From NCBI GenBank assembly GCA_902477055.1, contig CABSFY010000089.1:1-9161 (forward strand): DNA of 9,161 nt, read 5' to 3'. The position numbers and the translations under genes were made by a program. This DNA comes from an uncultured Eubacteriales bacterium (GTDB taxonomy: Bacteria; Bacillota; Clostridia; Oscillospirales; Oscillospiraceae). The notes under the pieces were generated by a model. It made no database searches, was not told where the DNA came from, and worked only from the letters and a program-made list of their open reading frames with translations. Shown here one piece after another: positions 1-5,541 of the stretch (its first letter is position 1; each line of letters starts with the position of its first letter).

Positions 1-48
1 TGCCGGTGGCATGTCAGAGCCGCGAGGTGACCGAGCCGCAGCGAGACC

Positions 49-220
49 TGTCAGCGAAGCTGACTGAGGGATTTCGTCCTTGCGCTGCAAGGACAGCGGG
101 CTTCGCCCGCCAATGCAGGCACTTTCGACTTTGCTGCAAACCAAATCACACCGTGCGCCTGCGGGCGCGGGACCCTATCAGCCACGGTCTTTGGCCGTGA
201 CAGCTTCCCCAGTGGGGAAG
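49..220. repeat. Cluster of short palindromic repeat units in a non-coding gap
   Basis: The stretch from base 1 to about 240 has no credible gene. It holds consecutive near-perfect hairpins: GTCAGC-GAA-GCTGAC (50-64), GTCCTTGC-GCT-GCAAGGAC (76-94), GCGGGC-TTC-GCCCGC (96-110), GCGCC-TGCG-GGCGC (155-168), CACGGTC-TTT-GGCCGTG (183-199, one G-U) and CTTCCCC-AGT-GGGGAAG (204-220). The reverse complement of about 49-75 and the forward sequence at about 172-203 share the frame CCCT.CAG.CA-stem-TGACAG, so they look like two inverted copies of one interspersed palindromic family. From memory, not checked, such units are common between genes in Faecalibacterium and relatives. Small open frames across this region are by-products of the repeats. 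Confidence 0.6.
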
Positions 221-240
221 CCAAGGCGCTGCGGCGCGGG

Positions 241-285
241 GAAAAGAAAATGACGGGCAGGACACGCAATGTTGTCCTGCCCGTC
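241..285 (-). terminator. Rho-independent terminator of the DUF1858 gene
   Basis: A 13-bp perfect stem (252-264 with 273-285) closes an 8-base loop. In the minus-strand transcript the stem is followed by a U-rich tail, the complement of the A-rich bases 241-251. It lies 11 bases past the stop codon of the minus-strand gene at 296-511, so it ends that transcript and insulates it from the repeat-filled gap on the left. Confidence 0.85.
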
Positions 286-295
286 GCTGCGATGT

Positions 296-511
296 TTACT
301 GATTCTCGCTGGCTTCGATGAAGCGGTTGACCTGCGCAAGGAACGCGTCGGCATCAACGCCGTGGACCATGCAGGCTTCCTCTACCGTTTCGCCGCGCGA
401 GGACGGGCAGCCGAGGCAGTGCATCCCGATCGCCATGAAAAGCGGCGCAGTCTGCGGCGCAATATCCAGCACGTCGCCGATGATGGTGGTTTTTTCAATC
501 TTTGCAGCCAT
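296..511 (-). CDS. DUF1858 / hybrid-cluster-associated redox disulfide domain protein
   Basis: This is a small cytosolic protein of 71 residues made of a single DUF1858 domain (TIGR03980-like, named for association with hybrid cluster/prismane proteins). The diagnostic part is MHCLGCPSSRGETVEEAC, with the Cys32-x-x-Cys35 pair and a third cysteine at 47 in a helix. The family is thought to do thiol-disulfide or metal-related redox chemistry, but no precise reaction is known; it often occurs alone or fused to other redox domains. The start is clear: AGGAGG (520-525) sits 8 bases before the ATG. It has its own promoter and terminator, so it appears monocistronic. No hybrid cluster protein gene is visible beside it. 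The family call is confident; the function is not known. Confidence 0.88.
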   Translation of the reverse strand: MAAKIEKTTIIGDVLDIAPQTAPLFMAIGMHCLGCPSSRGETVEEACMVHGVDADAFLAQVNRFIEASENQ

Positions 512-545
512 GTTTCAGACCTCCTGTGGTATCTATTCTGGCCTT

Positions 546-574
546 ATTATATCCCGTTGTGTCAAAAAAATCAA
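546..574 (-). promoter_or_regulatory. SigA-type promoter of the DUF1858 gene
   Basis: Read on the minus strand, TTGATT (569-574) and a consensus TATAAT (546-551) are 17 bases apart. Transcription would start near 539, giving a leader of about 28 bases with AGGAGG before the ATG at 511. A TTGACA also occurs inside the spacer, but only 8 bases from the -10, too close to be the -35. The promoter falls between the clp stop and this gene, so the small gene is expressed independently of clp. Confidence 0.8.
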
Positions 575-592
575 GCCGTTCGGCGCAATTTG

Positions 593-2857
593 TCAGCTTC
601 GCAGAGCCAAATGTTCGCGCTCCGGGGCAATTTGCAGGCGCTCCGGCGGGTCCGCACCGAGCAGAAGGGCGGAAAGCGGCGCTTCCAGCTCTGTCTGGAT
701 CAAATGCCGGACCTCGCGTGCGCCGCTGGGCTTCTTTGCGGCACCGGCGGCCAGCCACTGCGCCGTGCCGGGCTGGAATTGCAGCACAAGATGCAGCCGC
801 TCCGCCCGCTGTGCCAATGCCGCAAGCTGATGCTCCGCGATTTTTTCCAGCTCCGGTTGACCAAGACGGTGAAACGCCGCCACGCAGTCGATGCGACCCA
901 GAAATTCCGGCGGGAAAAACTCCCGCAAGGCCCGCTGCTGCGCCGTCGCGCGGTCGCCGAAGCCGACGGAGGCCGTTTCGTCGCCGCCAAGGTTCGAGGT
1001 CATCACGAGCAGCGTATTGCGGAAATCAACGTGCCGTCCGTTGGCGTCGGTCAGAACGCCGTCCTCCATGACCTGTAATAATATCCCGCAGATATCGCGG
1101 TGGGCCTTTTCCAGCTCGTCGAGCAGCACCAGCGAATACGGTCTGCGCCGTACCCGCTCGGAAAGCTCGCCGCCCTCGTCGTGGCCGACATAGCCCGGCG
1201 GCGCGCCGAGCAGACGGGACACGGCGTGCTTTTCCATGTATTCCGACATATCCAGCCGGATCATCGCGCGCTCGCTGCCGAACACCGCCTCGCTCAGCGC
1301 CTTGCAAAGCTCGGTTTTCCCCACGCCAGTCGGTCCGGTGAACAGCATCGCCGCGACGGGCCGCTTTTCCTCTGCAAGCCCGCTCCGGCCCCGGCGCACC
1401 GCCTCGGCAACGGCGCGAACGGCCGCCTCCTGCCCGACCACGCGCTTCGAGAGCGTCGCCTCCAGCGAACACAAGCGCTGCCGCTCCGTCATCGACACCG
1501 TGCCGATCGGTATGCCCGTCCGGTTCGACACTGCCGCCGCGATATCCTCCGCCGTTACCGTGCTTTTCTTCGGCCGCTCCAGGCCGCGCAGCCGATCACG
1601 CAGCTTCGCCGCCCGCTCATACGCCCCGTCGCGCACCGCCCCGCACAGCTCGGCCTCAATCGACTCCGCCGCCGTGCCGCCGGAACGGGTCGCCAGCGCC
1701 AGCTTTGCGTGCGCCGCACCCTCGTCCAGCAGATCGACGGCCTTGTCCGGTAAGAATTTGTCCGTTAAATACCGGCACGACAGCCGCACCGCCGCCTCGA
1801 TGGCCCCGTCGGAGATGGGCAGCCGGTGATGCGCCTCCAGGCCGGGACGCAGGCCCTCCAGAATTTCGCGCGTTTCGTCCTGCGTCGGCTCTCGGACCTG
1901 CACGGGCCGGAAGCGCCGTTCGAGCGCCGCGTCCTTTTCAATGAATTTTCGATATTCCTCCAGCGTCGTCGCGCCGATGAGCTGGATGCGTCCCCGGCCC
2001 AGCGCAGGCTTGAGCAGGTTCGCCGCGTCGATTGCGCCCTCGGCCGCACCCGCGCCGACCAGCGTGTGCATTTCATCGATGAACAGAATGATATTTTGCG
2101 CCCGCTGCACCTCGTTGATGATATCGCGCACGCGTTCTTCAAACTCGCCGCGGTACTTCGTCCCGGCGATGACGCTTGCCAGATCCAGCGCGAACAGCCG
2201 CTTGCCCCGCAGCGCCTCCGGGACCCTCCCCGCCGCAATATACTGCGCCACGCCCTCAACAATGGCCGTCTTGCCGACACCCGGTTCGCCGATGAGCGCG
2301 GGGTTGTTCTTGTGCTTGCGTGAGAGGATTTGCAGCACGGTTTCGATCTCGCGCTGCCGTCCGATCACGGTCCCGGTGCGGTCGGCCTGCTCGACCAGGT
2401 CCGTGCCGAATTGCTCCAACAGTCTTACGTTTTGCATCGTCTGCTCCCTCCGAACGCGCTGTCCTTCGTATAGCTGCGTGAACAGCAGGTTCTCGTCGAT
2501 ATGACAGCGGCGCAGCAGGCGGCAGGCGCCGTTTGCCCCGTCGCGCAGCAGCGCGGCCAGCACCGCCTCGGTCTGTGCGTCCGCTCCCGCCGCGCGGATG
2601 GATCGCTTTGCCCGCGTGGTCAGGCCCTGCGGCAGCACCGGGCAGCGGCAGCCGCGTCCCCGCGCCAGAATGAGCTGGCCCATCAGCTCCTGCGCCGTCA
2701 CACCCTGCCACAGCAGCAGCCGTCCCGCAAGGCTTTCCGTCTCCATCGCCAGCGCGATCAGCAGATGCTCCGTGCCAACGCCGCTATGCCCCAGCACGCT
2801 CGCCAGCGCCCAGCTTCGCCGCAGCAAGCGCTGCATTTGCCCGTCCTGCCTAGCCAC
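593..2857 (-). CDS. clpC: ClpC/ClpA-type AAA+ protease unfoldase subunit
   Basis: This is a class I Clp ATPase that unfolds proteins and feeds them to ClpP in the cytosol. Counted on the 754-residue form, it has a Clp N-domain at about 5-130 (LGHSGVGTEHLL), Walker A1 GEPGVGKT (190-197), pore loop KYRGEFEER (234-242), Walker B1 ILFIDEMH (257-264), a short UVR-like middle domain (about 398-428, AYERAAKLRDRL), Walker A2 GPTGVGKTE (508-516), second pore loop GAPPGYVGHDEGG (551-563), Walker B2 LVLLDELEKAH (576-586), a VGF ClpP-docking tripeptide (631-633) and sensor-2 GAR (712-714). Both ATPase sites look intact. ClpC is usually about 810 residues, so this one is compact. Start: the GTG at 2857 has GGGAGGG 6 bases upstream; an ATG at 2863 abuts that site, and a GTG at 2908 has none. 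No ctsR, mcsA or mcsB adjoins it. ClpA is the alternative name; the short middle domain favours ClpC-like. Confidence 0.9.
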   Translation of the reverse strand: MARQDGQMQRLLRRSWALASVLGHSGVGTEHLLIALAMETESLAGRLLLWQGVTAQELMGQLILARGRGCRCPVLPQGLTTRAKRSIRAAGADAQTEAVLAALLRDGANGACRLLRRCHIDENLLFTQLYEGQRVRREQTMQNVRLLEQFGTDLVEQADRTGTVIGRQREIETVLQILSRKHKNNPALIGEPGVGKTAIVEGVAQYIAAGRVPEALRGKRLFALDLASVIAGTKYRGEFEERVRDIINEVQRAQNIILFIDEMHTLVGAGAAEGAIDAANLLKPALGRGRIQLIGATTLEEYRKFIEKDAALERRFRPVQVREPTQDETREILEGLRPGLEAHHRLPISDGAIEAAVRLSCRYLTDKFLPDKAVDLLDEGAAHAKLALATRSGGTAAESIEAELCGAVRDGAYERAAKLRDRLRGLERPKKSTVTAEDIAAAVSNRTGIPIGTVSMTERQRLCSLEATLSKRVVGQEAAVRAVAEAVRRGRSGLAEEKRPVAAMLFTGPTGVGKTELCKALSEAVFGSERAMIRLDMSEYMEKHAVSRLLGAPPGYVGHDEGGELSERVRRRPYSLVLLDELEKAHRDICGILLQVMEDGVLTDANGRHVDFRNTLLVMTSNLGGDETASVGFGDRATAQQRALREFFPPEFLGRIDCVAAFHRLGQPELEKIAEHQLAALAQRAERLHLVLQFQPGTAQWLAAGAAKKPSGAREVRHLIQTELEAPLSALLLGADPPERLQIAPEREHLALRS

Positions 2858-2938
2858 CGTCATCCCTCCCGGAAAATTCTTGCCGCGCGGGCCGATTTCT
2901 ATACGCACAAAAAAATTTCCGGATTCCGCGTTTTACCA

Positions 2939-2953
2939 TTTGCATTTTGCAAA
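2939..2953. promoter_or_regulatory. Perfect dyad, possible operator in the divergent gap
   Basis: TTTGCA-TTT-TGCAAA is a perfect 6+6 inverted repeat that covers the ferredoxin -35 and part of its spacer. It lies between the divergently read clp gene and the ferredoxin. The location suits a repressor site, but the sequence is AT-rich and could be chance. It does not match the CtsR heptad repeat (GGTCAAA-type) expected before clp genes in Bacilli. No regulator is identified. Confidence 0.3.
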
Positions 2954-2967
2954 AATTGTGGTAGAAT
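2939..2967 (+). promoter_or_regulatory. Probable ferredoxin promoter
   Basis: TTTGCA (2939-2944) and TAGAAT (2962-2967) are 17 bases apart, upstream of the ferredoxin. Start would be near 2974, with a leader of about 30 bases carrying AGGAGG. The -10 is good (5 of 6); the -35 is weak (4 of 6), so the promoter may be activated or rely on its A/T-rich surroundings. A second -10-like TATTAT at about 2977-2982 lacks a well-spaced -35. Confidence 0.5.
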
Positions 2968-3002
2968 GAAGCTGCATATTATACATACAGGAGGCAAAAA
3001 CA

Positions 3003-3173
3003 ATGGCATATTTCATTACTGACGCTTGCGCAAAGTGCGGCACCTGCGCCGACACCTGCCCGCTCGGCATCATCACCGAGGGCGAGGACAAGTACGTCAT
3101 CGATGCCGACCAGTGCGTGGAATGCGGTTCTTGCGCCGCCGTCTGCCCCGTCGAGGCCATCGAGCAGGAGTAA
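3003..3173 (+). CDS. 2[4Fe-4S] ferredoxin
   Basis: This is a 56-residue clostridial-type ferredoxin, a soluble low-potential electron carrier for enzymes such as pyruvate:ferredoxin oxidoreductase or hydrogenase. It has two CxxCxxCxxxCP motifs, Cys9-12-15-19 and Cys38-41-44-48; by the usual pattern the last cysteine of each motif ligates the other cluster. The protein starts MAYFITDACAKCGTCAD, and its length is exactly that of classical clostridial ferredoxins. AGGAGG (2989-2994) is 8 bases before the ATG. A weak SigA-like promoter lies upstream and a strong terminator follows 11 bases after the stop, so it is monocistronic. It is divergent from clp. Confidence 0.95.
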   Translation: MAYFITDACAKCGTCADTCPLGIITEGEDKYVIDADQCVECGSCAAVCPVEAIEQE

Positions 3174-3184
3174 TCATCCAAGAG

Positions 3185-3213
3185 AAGGAGGCTGCAAAAC
3201 AGCCTCCTTTTTT
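3185..3213 (+). terminator. Rho-independent terminator of the ferredoxin gene
   Basis: AAGGAGGCTG (3185-3194) pairs perfectly with CAGCCTCCTT (3200-3209) around a CAAAA loop, followed by T to 3213. It starts 11 bases after the ferredoxin stop. The methyltransferase gene begins 48 bases further on. Confidence 0.9.
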
Positions 3214-3261
3214 CTGCCCGGAAATCTTCGGAGCTTCAAAGGTAACGGGAGCCATGAAACC

Positions 3262-3975
3262 ATGAAAGAATCCCTACACAACGGGCTGGTCCTTCGGCAT
3301 GGGGACGGCAGCTTCTGTTTGGGAACGGACAGTATGCTTCTGGCGCATTTTGCCGCGCCGTTCTGCGCCGGGCGGGTCGCCGACCTCGGCGCAGGAAGCG
3401 GCGCGTTGGGCCTGCTGCTGTGCGCAGCGAACGAGCGCTGCACCGTGACCGGCATCGAGCTGGACCCGGCGGCGCAGGAAATTGCCCTGAAAAATATTGA
3501 AACCAGCGGTCTTTCGGAACGAATTCGCTCGATTCTGGGCGACGTGCGGGAAATTCGGATGCTGTTCCCGGCGGGGAGCTTCGATGCTGTGGTGTCAAAT
3601 CCGCCGTATTTTCCCGTCGGCAGCGGCCGGGAGAGCACTGCGGCTGCCGCGGCCCGTTCGGAGCGGACGCTGAAGCTTTCCCAGCTCTGCGCGGCGGCGG
3701 CGTGGCTCCTGCCGAGCGGCGGGCGGTTCGCGCTGGTGCATCGCCCTGAACGGCTGTGCGACATTTTCTGCGCCCTGCGGGAGCATGGGCTGGAGCCGAA
3801 GCGCCTGCAATTTGTCCGCCACACCGCCGTTTCGCCGGTCTGCCTTGTCCTGATCGAGGCGCGGCGCGGCGGAAAACCCGGCCTGCAATACGCGCCGGAT
3901 TTCATCGAATTTTATCCCGACGGCACGGAAACCGAGCAATACCGCGCCGCCTATCACAGAGGTGAGAACGCATGA
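3262..3975 (+). CDS. TrmN6/YabB-like tRNA1(Val) adenine-N6 methyltransferase
   Basis: A Rossmann-fold SAM-dependent methyltransferase of 237 residues, close to the family's usual 240-250. Seen in the sequence: motif I DLGAGSG (41-47), an acidic SAM ribose contact in GIELDP (Glu66), and the amino-methyltransferase motif NPPY (113-116) in VVSNPPYF. NPPY with this layout points to the group that makes N6-methyladenine at position 37 of tRNA1(Val) (E. coli YfiC/TrmN6, B. subtilis YabB). The overlap with rsmI supports this, since yabB and yabC (rsmI) are neighbours in B. subtilis; yazA, which lies between them there, is absent here. Start: the ATG at 3262 has GGGAG at 3247-3251. The frame stays open to 3103, but that extension crosses the ferredoxin and its terminator and is not coding. 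Exact tRNA target is inferred. Confidence 0.85.
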   Translation: MKESLHNGLVLRHGDGSFCLGTDSMLLAHFAAPFCAGRVADLGAGSGALGLLLCAANERCTVTGIELDPAAQEIALKNIETSGLSERIRSILGDVREIRMLFPAGSFDAVVSNPPYFPVGSGRESTAAAAARSERTLKLSQLCAAAAWLLPSGGRFALVHRPERLCDIFCALREHGLEPKRLQFVRHTAVSPVCLVLIEARRGGKPGLQYAPDFIEFYPDGTETEQYRAAYHRGENA

Positions 3976-4799
3976 GCCTGCTTTATCTGGTGCCGACCCC
4001 GATCGGCAACCTTTCCGATATCTCCGAGCGCTGCCGCCGAACGCTGGCCGAAGCAGATTTTATCGCAGCGGAGGATACGCGCGTTACGTTGAAATTATTG
4101 AACCACTTAGCGCTGAAAAAGCCCCTCGTCAGCTATTATGAGCACAACAAAGAGGTCAGCGGGCCGCGCATCGTCGAGCGCATCCTCGCGGGTGAAACGT
4201 GTGCGCTGGTTTCCGACGCGGGCAGCCCCGCGATCTCCGATCCCGGCGAGGATCTGGTGCGCCTGTGCGCGGAGCGGGGCGTGACGGTCTGTGCCATTCC
4301 CGGCCCGTGCGCGGCGATTACGGCGCTGAGCATCTCCGGCCTGCCCACGGGGCGGTTCACGTTCGAGGGCTTCCTGTCCACGACGAAAAAAACGCGCCGC
4401 GCCCATTTGGATTCTCTCCAAAAGGAACCGCGGACGATGATCTTTTACGAAGCGCCGCATAAGCTCTGCGGCACGCTGGCCGATCTGGCGGCGGCATTCG
4501 GACCGGAGCGGAAAATATCCCTCTGCCGCGAGCTGACGAAGCTGCACGAGGAAGTGCTGCGTATGACGCTCGGACAGGCGATTGACTACTACGCCCAGCA
4601 GCCCCCACGCGGCGAATACGTCCTCGTCGTCGCGGGTGCCGCACCGCAGACGGAGCCGGCGCTGACGACGGACGACGCGCTGGCGCTGGTGCGCGAACGC
4701 ATGGCGCAGGGCCTGTCCCGCAAGGACGCGGTCAAGCAGGTCGCCGCCGAAACCGGCCTACCCAAAAACGCGCTCTACGAAGCCACGTTACAGGAATAA
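3972..4799 (+). CDS. rsmI: 16S rRNA (cytidine(1402)-2'-O)-methyltransferase RsmI
   Basis: RsmI adds the 2'-O-methyl group to C1402 of 16S rRNA in the ribosomal P site, using SAM. The 275-residue protein has the family's signatures in order: VPTPIGNLSDIS (7-18), AEDTR (33-37), SDAGSPAISDPG (81-92) and IPGPCAAITALSISGLP (109-125), then a C-terminal helical region. This is the tetrapyrrole-methylase fold, and the length is typical (E. coli 286). Its ATG overlaps the stop of the preceding gene as ATGA, and GAGGTGA (3959-3965) lies 6 bases before it, so translation is probably coupled to the tRNA methyltransferase. A hairpin terminator begins at its stop codon. Confidence 0.96.
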   Translation: MSLLYLVPTPIGNLSDISERCRRTLAEADFIAAEDTRVTLKLLNHLALKKPLVSYYEHNKEVSGPRIVERILAGETCALVSDAGSPAISDPGEDLVRLCAERGVTVCAIPGPCAAITALSISGLPTGRFTFEGFLSTTKKTRRAHLDSLQKEPRTMIFYEAPHKLCGTLADLAAAFGPERKISLCRELTKLHEEVLRMTLGQAIDYYAQQPPRGEYVLVVAGAAPQTEPALTTDDALALVRERMAQGLSRKDAVKQVAAETGLPKNALYEATLQE

Positions 4800-4858
4800 A
4801 ACTTCATGCATGAGCACTGCACCACGAAAATGCGCACATGTTGGTGCATGAAGTTTTT
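4798..4858 (+). terminator. Terminator-like long hairpin at the rsmI stop
   Basis: AAAACTTCATGCA (4798-4810) pairs perfectly over 13 bp with TGCATGAAGTTTT (4845-4857), with one further T after it. The stem includes the last two bases of the rsmI stop codon. The 34-base loop is unusually large, and a competing 7-bp hairpin, TGCACCA (4819-4825) with TGGTGCA (4842-4848), shares bases with the outer stem. It likely ends the trmN6-rsmI transcript with the downstream terminator as backup. Confidence 0.55.
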
Positions 4859-4902
4859 GTGCATCATTTCCGGTTGCCCCGCAGGGGCGAGGAAATGGCA
4901 CA
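4858..4902. repeat. Multi-stem palindrome in the convergent gap
   Basis: A layered inverted repeat: TGTG/CACA (4858-4861 with 4899-4902), CATTTCC/GGAAATG (4865-4871 with 4891-4897) and GCCCC-GCA-GGGGC (4876-4888). It has no T-tract, so it is not a terminator by itself. It may be a palindromic repeat unit or a 3' structure that stabilises either transcript. Confidence 0.45.
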
Positions 4903-4909
4903 TTTCTTG

Positions 4910-4935
4910 TTTTGCTATGCTTTTGCATAGCAAAA
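4910..4935. repeat. 11-bp perfect hairpin beside the shared terminator
   Basis: TTTTGCTATGC (4910-4920) pairs perfectly with GCATAGCAAAA (4925-4935) around TTTT. Its last four bases are the first bases of the next hairpin, so the two cannot both form fully in one RNA. It has no downstream T-tract on either strand. Confidence 0.5.
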
Positions 4936-4961
4936 ATCGACCCTCACGGGTCGATTTTTTT
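4932..4961. terminator. Bidirectional terminator between rsmI and the YfbR gene
   Basis: AAAAATCGACCC (4932-4943) pairs with GGGTCGATTTTT (4948-4959) around TCAC. T7 follows on the plus strand and T5 on the minus strand, so it can end both converging transcripts. The stop codon of the minus-strand nucleotidase gene (4960-4962) lies inside the plus-strand T-tract, so the hairpin begins immediately after that stop. Confidence 0.9.
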
Positions 4962-5541
4962 ATTCCTCGAGTTGGTCAAGGTTCTTGCCGAAGGCGGGCA
5001 GGCAGTGGGCCATAAACCAGTCCAGCTCCGGCAGGTGCATTTCCTCCAGCGCCCGGCGAGTCTGCGCGGCGGCGGATTCAAACTCCGCGTTCCCTGCCTT
5101 CAGCTCCTCGATGCACTTGATGTGCGCCGAGAGCTTGTCGGCAGCCTTCACGATGTCGTTGACCGACTCGTCGGCCTCGTAGACCAGCGGCGCGTAGCTC
5201 TCGCGCAGCGTTTCGGGCAGCATTTGCAGCAGCTTCGTGCCGCTGACGTGCTCGACCTGCTTGTAGGCCGTCTTGATCTCCGGGTTGAAATACTTGATCG
5301 GCGTAGGCAGGTCGCCGGTCAAAATCTCTGACGCGTCATGAAACAGCGCTGCCGTGGCGCAGCGTTCCGGCTCGGCGGGCAGGTCCAGAATATCCCGCCG
5401 GATGAGCGCCAGCCCATGCGCCAGCACGGCGACCATGTGGCTGTGTTCCTGAATATTTTCCGAGAAGGTGTTGCGCATCAGGCCCCATCGTGTAATGTAA
5501 CGCATCCGGGAGAGCAGCGCGAAAAACTGATATTCCTCCAT
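4960..5541 (-). CDS. yfbR: YfbR-type 5'-deoxynucleotidase (HD domain)
   Basis: A 193-residue HD-domain phosphohydrolase that removes phosphate from deoxynucleoside 5'-monophosphates, helping to balance dNTP pools in the cytosol. It aligns by eye along its length with E. coli YfbR (199 residues): LMRNTFSENIQEHS, LFHDASEILTGDLPTPIKYF. The metal and substrate residues are present: Arg18-Trp19, His33, His68-Asp69, Glu72, Asp77 and the late metal Asp at 135. Start: AGGAGG (minus-strand site at 5549-5554) lies 7 bases before the ATG, inside the end of the upstream DUF2207 gene, and the two overlap as TGATG. It therefore seems to be the second gene of a two-gene operon and translationally coupled. 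It ends at the shared terminator. Confidence 0.92.
   Translation of the reverse strand: MEEYQFFALLSRMRYITRWGLMRNTFSENIQEHSHMVAVLAHGLALIRRDILDLPAEPERCATAALFHDASEILTGDLPTPIKYFNPEIKTAYKQVEHVSGTKLLQMLPETLRESYAPLVYEADESVNDIVKAADKLSAHIKCIEELKAGNAEFESAAAQTRRALEEMHLPELDWFMAHCLPAFGKNLDQLEE

Noticed and set aside
1..240. CRISPR array or tRNA cluster
   Set aside because: The hairpins are not direct repeats with uniform spacers, and no cloverleaf or CCA end is present.
6..269. Small open frames on both strands at the left edge
   Set aside because: They translate through the hairpin repeats and the terminator and have no ribosome site.
269..1078. 269-residue plus-strand open frame
   Set aside because: It runs antisense across the DUF1858 gene and the 3' end of clp, including their promoter and stop codons, and shows no family signature.
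3103..3261. Upstream in-frame extension of the methyltransferase
   Set aside because: It would cross the ferredoxin coding sequence and a strong terminator; the family's N-terminus begins at the ATG at 3262.
4798..4857. Competing hairpins as a possible riboswitch
   Set aside because: They follow the rsmI stop between convergent genes, so there is no downstream gene to control; terminator function is simpler.
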